DNA of 20,030 nucleotides from Kiritimatiellia bacterium. Its GTDB lineage: Bacteria; Verrucomicrobiota; Kiritimatiellia; RFP12; UBA1067. The notes under the pieces are model-generated. The model had not been told where the DNA came from. It did no database searches and was given only the letters and a program-made list of their open reading frames with translations. Of this stretch, positions 1 to 7,898 are shown one piece after another (the stretch's first letter is position 1; every line of letters starts with the position of its first letter). A program made the position numbers and the translations under genes. The stretch spans positions 1-20,030 of the forward strand of contig JAFVZE010000194.1 in the NCBI GenBank assembly GCA_017508315.1. The letters run 5' to 3'.

Positions 1-948
1 ACGCTCCGCGTCGCAGATTACGAGCATCTCGCCGTCAAGTTTGCGCTCCACTCCGTCGAGCGTCCTGATGGTCTCGCCTTCGCGGGCGGTTCTCACGACG
101 ATCATGCGGTCTTTAAGTTTGGTATGGTCGAAGGCGTGCATTGGCGCGCCGAGTTCGAGCATAACGTAGTTGGTGACGTCGACGACCAGCCCGAGCGAAC
201 GCACTCCGCAGAGTTCAAGCCGCTTGCGCATCAATTCCGGCGACGGACCGTCGGTGACGCTCTCGACGACTCTGGCGGTGTAGCGCGGGCACTTGACCGG
301 ATCCTCCACCGTGACCTTCACTTCGTCCGCGGCCTCGTTCCCGCTCTCGGTGAAATCGACCGGCGGCATCTTCACCTCGCGCCCGAGAATCGCGCCGAAC
401 TCCCGCGCCAGACCGACGACCGACAACGCATCGGGGCGGTTCCACGTAACCTCGATGTCAAAAACCGTTTCGGGCTTTTCCGCGCAGACGGCATCGCGCA
501 CCGGCGAGCCGGTCGCGACCTCCCGCGGAAACTCCATGATGCCGGAATGGTCGTCGCCCAGCATCAGCTCGCGCGAAGAGCAGCACATTCCGAACGACTC
601 GACCCCGCGCAGTTTCCCCTTCTTGATCCTGAAACCGCCGTCGGGGACGACGGCTCCGATCTTCGCGAATGCCGTCTTTATGCCCTTGCGCATGTTCGGA
701 GCGCCGCAGACGACCTGATACTCTTCGGCGCCGTCGCTCACCCTGCAGACGTGCAGATGGTCGGAATCCGGATGAGGTTCACACTCCACCACGTCCACCA
801 CGACAAAAAGATCGGAAAGCCGCGACCCGCCGACGGTCTCGACGCTTTCGACCTGCAATCCCGCCCGGGTCAGTTTTTCGGCAAGTTCCTTGGGATCGAT
901 ATCATCTACTTTGACGTAATCATTCAGCCAGCTCAGGGGCAGTTTCAT
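1..948 (-). CDS. pheT: Phenylalanine--tRNA ligase beta subunit, N-terminal part (partial at left edge)
   Basis: Encodes the first 316 residues of PheT, which with PheS charges tRNA-Phe in the cytoplasm as an alpha2-beta2 enzyme. The protein opens MKLPLSWLNDYV, the usual start of bacterial PheT. It continues with an EMAP/OB-type tRNA-binding domain (about residues 39-150, with PHPDSDHLHVCRV, VVCGAPNM and GKLRGVESFGM) and then the B3/B4 region (VTNYVMLELGAPMHAFD near 280). The remainder of a normally ~800-residue protein lies beyond base 1. The ATG at 948 lies 29 bases inside the preceding zinc-finger gene; an AAGGAAG element about 10 bases upstream supports it. The gene in front is not pheS, so the usual pheS-pheT pair is split here. 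Family assignment is clear from sequence; the split is seen directly. Confidence 0.97.
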   Translation of the reverse strand, partial: MKLPLSWLNDYVKVDDIDPKELAEKLTRAGLQVESVETVGGSRLSDLFVVVDVVECEPHPDSDHLHVCRVSDGAEEYQVVCGAPNMRKGIKTAFAKIGAVVPDGGFRIKKGKLRGVESFGMCCSSRELMLGDDHSGIMEFPREVATGSPVRDAVCAEKPETVFDIEVTWNRPDALSVVGLAREFGAILGREVKMPPVDFTESGNEAADEVKVTVEDPVKCPRYTARVVESVTDGPSPELMRKRLELCGVRSLGLVVDVTNYVMLELGAPMHAFDHTKLKDRMIVVRTAREGETIRTLDGVERKLDGEMLVICDAER

Positions 949-2332
949 TTTCTTTTACTTCCTTGTTTTCAATCTTCTCTCCGGACTGCGCTTCCGCCGC
1001 ATTCCGCTTTTCAGCCTCGCTCTGCGTCCCGACGGTCTTCTCCGGTTTCGCCGCGCCCTTGCGGCACTTGCGCCACTGCGGACCGTACTTGGGATATTTC
1101 TCGACCTGCGAATAGACGCCGTTGGTGAACGAAACCACATGCCCGGTGGAAACCAGCCAGTCAAGGTGCTTCCCGCTCTGCGCGTCGGCGGCAAACTCCG
1201 ATCTGTCGCAGCACGGATTTTCGGCGATGAACTTCGCGATCGTGGCGAGTTCCTCGATCGCATGGTCCGCGTCGAACGGCTTGTACTCGACACCGGTGAC
1301 GAACTCCGGACCCTTCGAGTCGTTGACGCGGAAGAAGTTCAGTTTGCGGTGATGGAACGCGCCGCGGAGCGCGAAACACATCGAATAGGGCGCCCGGCGC
1401 TCGGCCTCGACGGCCTCGCGCACCGCCCGCTGCAGGGACTTCACCGGGGACTTCATAGCCTGCGCGGCGGTGATCATGAGCCGCTTGGGAGTGTCGATGA
1501 GCGTGGGCAGAATCGTGCGGCGGAACTCCCCTTCGGCCTGTTCGCGGGAAAGCTCCGCCTCCGCGCCCTTGGCGGTGAAAACCGTCCTGCGCGTCGCACC
1601 GGCGCGCCAGCGCTCGATCTCCTCGCTGTCGCGCACCATCTCGATGCTGGCGCGGTAGCGCTCTTCGCTCATCTCGGGATAGCGCGTGCGGATCATCTCC
1701 TTTACGATATAGTTGAACTCGTGGATGTTCGGCGGACCCAAGAGTTCACCGCTCAGCCCGCACTTCGCCACGCAGTTGAAATTGCCCTTCGGAGGCTCGC
1801 ACTCGATCTCCTTCGAATCGTAATAATCGCCGAGATGCGTGCCGAGAACATGGGCGATCACATCCTCTTCCCTGTCGGAGGCGAACGAACAGACCTTGCA
1901 CTGGAAAAAGCGGATATCCCCCTTGGGCACGACTTTGAGCAGAATCGACTGGGGATTGTCGAGAAAGAACTGCGCAAGATCTCTGAGCTTGTATGCGTGG
2001 GTGTCGTTCTGGAGTTTGCGGATGATCGTGCCGAGCGCCTTGGTCTCGGGCAGTATCGTGATCTCCGCCTCCAGCCGCTGCACGCGTTCACGCGCCTGCG
2101 GCGCATCGCCGCGGCGCTTCTCGAACGGTCTTGCGCCGCTCTTTCCGAAACGGTCGTTTTTGAATCTGTCGCGCGGAGGACGGCGGTCGCCGTCGTCTCG
2201 CTGCGGACGGGGATTGCGGCGTTCCTGCGGCTCGGCGGCACTGCCGACGGTCACACCCGCGCTCTTGCGAGCCCAATCCGGCGTGAAATCAAACGAACCT
2301 AAACTGGAGATGTTGACTTGTTCTTCGCTCAT
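920..2332 (-). CDS. Uncharacterised CxxC/HxxxxH zinc-finger protein with Arg-rich N-terminus
   Basis: I do not recognise a named family. The 470-residue protein begins with a short motif FDFTPDWA (14-21), followed by an Arg/Asp/Pro-rich low-complexity stretch (about 37-85) like those of RNA-binding proteins. A C2H2-type arrangement follows: C145, C148, H161, H166 (CKVC, 12 residues, HVLGTH). A Cys cluster C178, C187, C191 then leads into GELLGPPNIHEFN. Residues about 355-412 end in HLDWLVSTGHVVSFTNGVYS, which resembles the recognition helix and wing of a winged-helix domain. The C-terminal 50 residues are Lys/Glu-rich and disordered. There is no signal peptide, so it is probably cytoplasmic. 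It overlaps pheT by 29 bases, so the two are probably co-transcribed. The ATG at 2332 has no SD, and a TGGTATAAT box ends 8 bases before it. A nucleic-acid-binding role is an inference; I have a feeling of similar hypothetical proteins in PVC genomes but cannot verify it. Confidence 0.85.
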   Translation of the reverse strand: MSEEQVNISSLGSFDFTPDWARKSAGVTVGSAAEPQERRNPRPQRDDGDRRPPRDRFKNDRFGKSGARPFEKRRGDAPQARERVQRLEAEITILPETKALGTIIRKLQNDTHAYKLRDLAQFFLDNPQSILLKVVPKGDIRFFQCKVCSFASDREEDVIAHVLGTHLGDYYDSKEIECEPPKGNFNCVAKCGLSGELLGPPNIHEFNYIVKEMIRTRYPEMSEERYRASIEMVRDSEEIERWRAGATRRTVFTAKGAEAELSREQAEGEFRRTILPTLIDTPKRLMITAAQAMKSPVKSLQRAVREAVEAERRAPYSMCFALRGAFHHRKLNFFRVNDSKGPEFVTGVEYKPFDADHAIEELATIAKFIAENPCCDRSEFAADAQSGKHLDWLVSTGHVVSFTNGVYSQVEKYPKYGPQWRKCRKGAAKPEKTVGTQSEAEKRNAAEAQSGEKIENKEVKENETAPELAE

Positions 2333-2340
2333 GGTCGGTT

Positions 2341-2349
2341 ATTATACCA
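2341..2349 (-). promoter_or_regulatory. Extended -10 promoter of the zinc-finger gene/pheT unit
   Basis: On the minus strand the bases read TGGTATAAT, a perfect extended -10. The hexamer ends 8 bases before the ATG at 2332, so transcription would start about 0-2 bases before the start codon. No -35 hexamer close to TTGACA is visible at 16-18 bases upstream, which fits an extended -10 promoter. It sits in the 52-base gap after the histidine kinase gene. No intrinsic terminator is visible in that gap. Confidence 0.65.
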
Positions 2350-2384
2350 TAATTTACCGCTCTTCCATGCACATTTGACCTGAT

Positions 2385-3470
2385 TCAAGCCGCCGGCAGT
2401 TCCAGCGTAAAGACACACCCCTGCGGGGAATTGGATTTCACCGTGAGCGTCCCTTTCATCGCCACGGCGAATTCTCTGGCCGTGCAGAGCCCGATGCCGA
2501 AACCGCCCTTTCCCGACTCAAGCACCGTGCGCGAGCGGTAGTAGCGGTCGAACGCCTTCTTCCGCTGCCGCTTCGTCATCCCCTGACCCTCATCGGTAAG
2601 CTCCATGCGCACCATTCCGCCGCCCCGGGAGAAAACCGCCCTCACCCGCCCGTAGGGCGCGGCGTATTTGAGATCGTTGCCGAGAAGGTTCCAGAGTATC
2701 TGCACGAGCATGGTGGAATCGGCCTTGACGGTAAAAGGCCCCTCTCCCGCGAAAACCGTCTCCACGTCGCCGCCGTCGAAGAGATCGCGGTAATCCTCGC
2801 GGAAAAGCGAATACGCCTCCTCGTACGCCGCTTTGAGATCGACAGGTTCGATCACCGGCGGGCGCCGTCTGCCGCCCAATTTGAGAAATTCGCGGATATT
2901 CTCGACCAGACGGATCATCCGCTCGTTCAATACTCTCGCATCCTCGTCGCTGCGGCCTATGGCGTAGCGCATACCGATCAGGGGCGTGGCGAGATCGTGG
3001 GCGCTGGCGGCGAGAAAATCGTCGCGTTCGCGGACGAACATCCAGAAATACCGCACCCCGAAAACCGTGATTCCGGCGAAAAGCAGCATGAAGAAAACAC
3101 CCGCCGCGTACATGAGTGTTCCGTAGTCGAACTCTTCGACGGCGGCGACTTTCGTCGCGACGGACTTTTCCCCCTCGGCATACCACACCAGCCGCCCGCC
3201 TTCGCACTCTTCATAGTCCCAGCGCCCCGGTTTCATCTTTCGCGCGCTCTTCGGACGCTTCACGTCCTCCGTAAAAACCCGCTCCGCCGGAATTTCGCCG
3301 TTTTTCAGATCCTCGGCGACAAGCCGGTATTCCGCGACCGCTCTCCGGTGTTCGTTATGAACGATCTCCGGAACTTTGTCGTATAGGAAATACGATCCGC
3401 CGGCGATTATCACCGCCGCCGGCAGGCACAGGAGAAAACCGTTCCAGTAAAGCCGACGATCCCTTTCCAC
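2385..3470 (-). CDS. Membrane sensor histidine kinase (orphan)
   Basis: A 361-residue transmembrane sensor kinase. TM1 is about residues 13-31. A periplasmic sensor segment of about 88 residues follows, then TM2 at about 119-139. No HAMP domain is evident between TM2 and the HisKA helix. The H-box SAHDLATPL carries the phospho-accepting H158. The HATPase domain has the N-box LWNLLGNDLKYA (N261/N265), G1 DEGQG (D293, G295, G297) and G2 GGFGIGL (322-328). All catalytic boxes are present, so it should be active. The start is GTG at 3470, three bases after the stop of the ELM1-like gene, with GGGGA as a modest SD. No response regulator lies in this window, so its partner and signal are unknown. 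The H-box reads HDLATPL rather than the commoner HELRTPL. Confidence 0.9.
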   Translation of the reverse strand: MERDRRLYWNGFLLCLPAAVIIAGGSYFLYDKVPEIVHNEHRRAVAEYRLVAEDLKNGEIPAERVFTEDVKRPKSARKMKPGRWDYEECEGGRLVWYAEGEKSVATKVAAVEEFDYGTLMYAAGVFFMLLFAGITVFGVRYFWMFVRERDDFLAASAHDLATPLIGMRYAIGRSDEDARVLNERMIRLVENIREFLKLGGRRRPPVIEPVDLKAAYEEAYSLFREDYRDLFDGGDVETVFAGEGPFTVKADSTMLVQILWNLLGNDLKYAAPYGRVRAVFSRGGGMVRMELTDEGQGMTKRQRKKAFDRYYRSRTVLESGKGGFGIGLCTAREFAVAMKGTLTVKSNSPQGCVFTLELPAA

Positions 3471-3473
3471 GGC

Positions 3474-4394
3474 TCAGATCCCCAAAAGCCGCCGGGCGCG
3501 GCCGAACTGCGCGGAAAGATCGATTTTCCGATCTCCGTCGACGTATCCTCCCGCCCTGAGAGTATCCAGAAACCGCCGGAATTTGCTCTGCCCCGGAGCG
3601 AGATTGTCGAGCGCGCGCACCTCGGCGGAGCCGGAAGTGCACGCTTCCGAGAGCATCCCCGTCGACTCGGCGGTGACGTAAAGCCGCTTCGCCAGCCTGA
3701 CGAACGCGGGTATGGGATTGAACCTGTCGCGGGAGTAGATGAGTTTGTAGTCAAAGGGGAACGAATCGACGACTTCCTCGACGTCACCCGGCGTCCGGCG
3801 CGAAGTCGTGACCCAGTATTCGACATCGCCGTTTTCCGCAAAAATCCTCTCAAGCTCCCTGCGCATCCAGACCGCGCTCATCGTCGAAACGCGGTTGGGC
3901 CCGCCGACGATGACGGCGACCGCGTCTTTCTTCGGCGCGTGAAGTTTCAGAAACTCCGCCGTTCCCCTGTCGTAGAATTCCTCGTCGGCGGCGACCAGGT
4001 TGGCTGGAATCTCCACCACGTTGGAGGCCTTGCGGGGATTGTCGAACGACGGCGCCATCACGCAGTCGAACCCCCGAAGACTGTAACCGCGCGGATACAG
4101 CACCGCCGCCGCCGGCAGTCCAAGCCGCCGGGACAGGGTCTTTACCGCGTAAAACGTCCCCGAGCCGGCACCGATCACCGCCGCGAAGTTCTTGCCGGAA
4201 ATTCCGCCTTCGATGCGGAACAGTCCCGGAGAGCGCATCCCGAAACGGTCCAGCGCATAGCTGGCAAGTTTGTGGAAACGGGAACGGAAACGCACCGGGC
4301 AGAGTTCGAAACCGCAGCCGAGCGAACGCGCGAACGCCTTGGACTGGTTTTCGTGTCCGGCTTTGCCGTCGGTGAGAACAAGCACCGTTTTCAT
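3474..4394 (-). CDS. ELM1-like (DUF1022) GT-B-fold protein
   Basis: A 306-residue protein of the mitochondrial-fission-ELM1 family (DUF1022), which is widespread in bacteria despite its name and resembles GT-B glycosyltransferases. The signature TDGKAGHENQSKA is at residues 8-20. An AAVIGAGSGT stretch and the AVIVGGPNR motif in mid-protein follow, and near the C-terminus comes a TAESTGMLSEACTSG segment matching the conserved SxSMxxEA region of the family. No signal peptide is apparent. The start is the ATG at 4394, which overlaps the nrnA stop as ATGA; an in-frame upstream extension to 5150 merely runs through nrnA. Bacterial members often lie near envelope or LPS genes, but the substrate is unknown. 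Family call is strong; biochemical function is not established. Confidence 0.88.
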   Translation of the reverse strand: MKTVLVLTDGKAGHENQSKAFARSLGCGFELCPVRFRSRFHKLASYALDRFGMRSPGLFRIEGGISGKNFAAVIGAGSGTFYAVKTLSRRLGLPAAAVLYPRGYSLRGFDCVMAPSFDNPRKASNVVEIPANLVAADEEFYDRGTAEFLKLHAPKKDAVAVIVGGPNRVSTMSAVWMRRELERIFAENGDVEYWVTTSRRTPGDVEEVVDSFPFDYKLIYSRDRFNPIPAFVRLAKRLYVTAESTGMLSEACTSGSAEVRALDNLAPGQSKFRRFLDTLRAGGYVDGDRKIDLSAQFGRARRLLGI

Positions 4395-5419
4395 GACATT
4401 TTCAGATCGGCGATTTTCGCGGTCTTCGAATTCCGCGATTTCAGAACTTCCTTCACCGCCTGCCGCATCTTGCGCTTGGCCGAGGCGAGCGGCGACTTGA
4501 TGGTGCATCCCGCCGCCTTCAGATGCCCGCCGCCGCCGAATTTGCCGGCGATCACCGTCGCATCCCAGTCGCCGCGGGTCCGGATCGAACAGCGCGTCTC
4601 CTTGGTGCGGTCGGGAATCTGGTAGAAGAAGAGCGCGATTTCGTTTTTCGCGACCGAACGCGGAATCTCGATTATGTCTTCGGCGTCGGCCTTGGTGCCG
4701 CGCACCGATCGGAAATCGTCGCGGGTGAGGGTGACCTCCGCCACCTTGCGGTTTTTCCAGATGTGGAGCGAGCGCCACGCGATGCGCTTGAGCTCTATCG
4801 CCTTGCGCGTGAATCCGCCGTATATGATGTCGTTTATGAAGGAAGTTCTCACTCCGTGCTTGAGCAGATCGCCGGCGGCGCGCAAAGTTCCCGGTTTCGT
4901 GGAGTCGTAGGCGAAACGCCCGGAATCGGTGACCATCGCCACCCACAGCGCTTCGGCCGAAGAGCGCTCGAGTTTCCATTCGTTCCACTTGGCGAAACGC
5001 CAGATGAGCTCGCCCGTGGAAGACGCCTCCGGATCGAGAATCGAAACGTCTCCGAAAGCCGTGTTGGTGTGGTGATGGTCGATGCAGACGATCGGCAGTT
5101 TCTCGGCGACCGGCCGCACTTCGCCCGGCATCCGGTCGAATGTGGCGCAATCGACGGCGATGAACAGATCGAAGCGCTGACGCTTCAGTCTGCGGACCGG
5201 GATCATGTCCTCCACACCGTCCAGAAACCCAAGTTTACCGAGCGAATTCAAATCGGCGGTGGCGAACGCCTGTTTGCCCGCGTTGTTCAGAAGCCGCGCC
5301 AGCGCCAGCATGGAGCCGAGCGCATCCCCGTCGGGACTGAGATGTCCGGAAATCAGAATGCGTCTCGCCCTGGCGATGAGCGCGGCCGCTTTTTCGTATT
5401 CTTCGCGTTTGCCGGCCAT
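4391..5419 (-). CDS. nrnA: DHH/DHHA1 phosphoesterase (NrnA-type oligoribonuclease / pAp phosphatase)
   Basis: A 342-residue cytoplasmic phosphoesterase. NrnA-type members degrade 2-5-nt RNAs and often dephosphorylate 3'-phosphoadenosine 5'-phosphate. All DHH metal motifs are present: SGHLSPDGDALGS (H26, D30, D32), IAVDCATFD (D90), IDHHHTN (H115-H117 region) and MVTDSGRF (D165). The C-terminal DHHA1 domain has KFGGGGHLKAAG (293-304). Length matches the family (about 310-350). The ATG at 5419 lies 5 bases after the glgP stop, and the gene end overlaps the ELM1-like start as ATGA, so it is translationally coupled on both sides. A longer frame extending to 7345 is an open frame across glgP, not a fusion. 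Which substrate dominates cannot be told from sequence. Confidence 0.93.
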   Translation of the reverse strand: MAGKREEYEKAAALIARARRILISGHLSPDGDALGSMLALARLLNNAGKQAFATADLNSLGKLGFLDGVEDMIPVRRLKRQRFDLFIAVDCATFDRMPGEVRPVAEKLPIVCIDHHHTNTAFGDVSILDPEASSTGELIWRFAKWNEWKLERSSAEALWVAMVTDSGRFAYDSTKPGTLRAAGDLLKHGVRTSFINDIIYGGFTRKAIELKRIAWRSLHIWKNRKVAEVTLTRDDFRSVRGTKADAEDIIEIPRSVAKNEIALFFYQIPDRTKETRCSIRTRGDWDATVIAGKFGGGGHLKAAGCTIKSPLASAKRKMRQAVKEVLKSRNSKTAKIADLKMS

Positions 5420-5424
5420 CGATC

Positions 5425-7887
5425 TCAGAATTTCACCGGCTTGATATGCCAGATTTTCTCGGCGTATTCCAAAACCGCGCGGTCGGAAGAGAATCTTCCC
5501 GAACGGGCGATGTTGACGAGCGACATCCTGTTCCAGAGCGCGGCGTCGCGGTAGGCCGCGTCGACGCGGTCCTGCGCCTCGCAGTAGCTCTTGAGATCGG
5601 CCAGCAGCATGTAATGGTCGTTGTGGTCGAGAAGACTGCGCAGAATCGGATCGAAAAGCCCCGGCTCCAGCAGCGAAAAGACGTTCGACCTGATCATGTC
5701 GAGCGCCATGCGGATTTCGGGATCGGCGAGATAGACGTCCTTCGACACGTAGGACGGGCGCAGACGCTCCACGTCGGCCGTGCGCATTCCGAAAAGGAAC
5801 ATGTTCTCGTCGCCGATCTCCTGGTTGATCTCGACGTTCGCGCCGTCGTAGGTGCCGAGCGTCAGCGCGCCGTTCATCATGAACTTCATGTTGCCCGTGC
5901 CCGACGCCTCCATGCCCGCGAGCGAAATCTGCTCGGAGACTTCCGCCGCCGGGATTATCTTCTCGGCGAGCGACACGCGGTAGTCGGGCAGGAACGCGAC
6001 CGACAGCCGTCCGCGGGTCTTGGGGTTGGAGTTCACCACCTTGGCGATGCCGTGGATGAAACGGATGATGAGTTTGGCCATGTGGTAGCCGGGCGCCGCC
6101 TTCGCCGCGAAGATGAAACTGCGCGGCACGGGATCGTACGAGGAATCGTTGAGGAGGCGGTTGTAGAGAATGATGATGTAGAGCGCGAGCATCAGCTGGC
6201 GCTTGTACTCGTGCAGTCGCTTGACCTGCACGTCGAAGATCGCCTGCGGATCGAGCTTCACCCCGAGTTCGCGCTGCACCCAGTTGGAAAGCTGCCCCTT
6301 GTTGGACTTCTTGATCTTGGCGAGCGCGCTGAGGAAATCGGAATCGCCGGTGAAACGCTCGAGATCGCGCAGCCGGTCGAGATGCGTTATCCACTCCTCG
6401 CCGATCGATTCGGAGATGAGTTGCGCGAGCATCGGGTTGGCCTTCAGAAGCCAACGCCGCGGCGTGATGCCGTTGGTGACGTTGTGGAACTTCTCCGGAC
6501 AGAAGTCGTGGAAATCCCTGAACAGGCTGTCCTTGAGAATCTGCGAGTGGAGTTCGGCGACGCCGTTGACGGAGGAAGAGCCGATTATGCACAGATGCGC
6601 CATGCGCACGTAGCGCTCGCCGTTCTCGTCGATGAGCGACATGCGCTGGAGACGCTTGACGTCTCCGGGATACTGCGCGGAGATCTCCTGCAGGAAACGT
6701 CCGTTGATTTCGTAGATTATCTGCAGGTGGCGCGGCAGCAGCCGCTCCATCATCGCCACCGGCCACTTTTCGAGCGCCTCGGGAAGGATCGTGTGGTTGG
6801 TGTAGCCGGTCGAACGGCGCGTCAGATCCCACGCCTTGTCCCAGCCGAGCCCCTCGTGGTCGACGAGGATGCGCATCAGTTCGGGGATCACCAGCGCCGG
6901 ATGCGTCTCGTTGAGGTGGATGAACACCTTGTCCGGAAGCGCGTCCCATGTCCTGTTGAGTTCGCGGTAGCGGCGCAGAATGTCTTTGAGCGAACAGGTG
7001 ACGAAGAAGTACTGCTGCCTCAGGCGCAGTTCCTTGCCGGCCATCGTGTTGTCGTTGGGGTAGAGAACCTTGGTCAGGTTCTCGGCGAGCACCTTCGACT
7101 CCACCGCTTCGACGTAGCTGCCCTTGTTGAAGTCGGCGAGATCGAACTCCTCCATCGCCCGCGCCGACCAGAGGCGCAGGGAGTTGACCGCGTTGCTGTA
7201 GCCGACGATAGGCAGGTCGTAGGGAACGCCCTCGACGTGTTCGGCGGCGACCCACCGCCACTGCTGGCGGCCGGCGACGTTGAAACATTCGACATGGCCG
7301 CCGAAGTGGACGAACTGCGAATACTCCGGACGCTCCATCTCCCACGGATAGCCGTTCTTGAGCCAGCCGTCAGGCTCTTCGACCTGGGCGCCGTCGACGA
7401 TCTTCTGGCGGAAGATGCCGTAGTCGTACCTGAGACCGTAGCCCATGCCGGCGAGATCGAGCGTCGACATCGAATCGAGATAGCATGCCGCAAGGCGTCC
7501 GAGGCCGCCGTTGCCCAGACCCGCATCCGTCTCGTAGTCCCGCAGGTTGTTCCAGTCGATGCCGTATTCCTTGAGCGCGTCGCGGCAGAGCTGGTCGGCC
7601 TTGAGGTTGATGACGTTGTTTCCGAGAAGCCGTCCCATCAGAAATTCAAGCGAAAGATAGTAGACGCGCTTGGTGTTTTCGCTGAGATATTTCTCCTGAG
7701 TGCCGATCCAGCGCTCGACGATGCGGTCTCTGACGGCGTTGGCGAAAGCCGTATACTGATCGCGCTCGGTCGCGCGGCCGTCGCCCTTGGCGAGCGAATA
7801 GCGCAGATGCCACGCGAAATCCTCCTTCAACCCCTCCACCGACATCTCGACGCGGCGGTCTTTCTTCTTTGCAGCAGTTTTCTTCAT
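5425..7887 (-). CDS. glgP: Glycogen/alpha-glucan phosphorylase
   Basis: An 820-residue PLP-dependent GT35 phosphorylase that releases glucose-1-phosphate from glycogen or maltodextrin in the cytoplasm. The N-terminal RVYYLSLEFLMGRLLGNN and DAGLGNGGLGRLAACYLDSM (121-140) are canonical. The PLP-binding lysine is K668 in GTGNMKFMMNGALTLGTYDG. FHNVTNGITPRRWL and VKRLHEYKRQL are also present. Length is normal. The ATG at 7887 lies 11 bases after the AsmA-like stop with only a weak SD-like AAGTGAGA. An internal ATG at residue 15 is an alternative, and the first 12 residues (KKTAAKKKDRR) are a basic tail. No other glycogen genes are beside it. It implies storage of an alpha-glucan but is embedded in an unrelated operon. 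Confidence 0.98.
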   Translation of the reverse strand: MKKTAAKKKDRRVEMSVEGLKEDFAWHLRYSLAKGDGRATERDQYTAFANAVRDRIVERWIGTQEKYLSENTKRVYYLSLEFLMGRLLGNNVINLKADQLCRDALKEYGIDWNNLRDYETDAGLGNGGLGRLAACYLDSMSTLDLAGMGYGLRYDYGIFRQKIVDGAQVEEPDGWLKNGYPWEMERPEYSQFVHFGGHVECFNVAGRQQWRWVAAEHVEGVPYDLPIVGYSNAVNSLRLWSARAMEEFDLADFNKGSYVEAVESKVLAENLTKVLYPNDNTMAGKELRLRQQYFFVTCSLKDILRRYRELNRTWDALPDKVFIHLNETHPALVIPELMRILVDHEGLGWDKAWDLTRRSTGYTNHTILPEALEKWPVAMMERLLPRHLQIIYEINGRFLQEISAQYPGDVKRLQRMSLIDENGERYVRMAHLCIIGSSSVNGVAELHSQILKDSLFRDFHDFCPEKFHNVTNGITPRRWLLKANPMLAQLISESIGEEWITHLDRLRDLERFTGDSDFLSALAKIKKSNKGQLSNWVQRELGVKLDPQAIFDVQVKRLHEYKRQLMLALYIIILYNRLLNDSSYDPVPRSFIFAAKAAPGYHMAKLIIRFIHGIAKVVNSNPKTRGRLSVAFLPDYRVSLAEKIIPAAEVSEQISLAGMEASGTGNMKFMMNGALTLGTYDGANVEINQEIGDENMFLFGMRTADVERLRPSYVSKDVYLADPEIRMALDMIRSNVFSLLEPGLFDPILRSLLDHNDHYMLLADLKSYCEAQDRVDAAYRDAALWNRMSLVNIARSGRFSSDRAVLEYAEKIWHIKPVKF

Positions 7888-7898
7888 TTTCGGTTATC

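Noticed and set aside
4391..7345. A 984-codon minus-strand frame that could be read as a fusion ending in NrnA
   Set aside because: The first 642 codons lie out of frame over glgP with low-complexity Arg-rich content; the DHH protein has its own ATG at 5419 right after the glgP stop.
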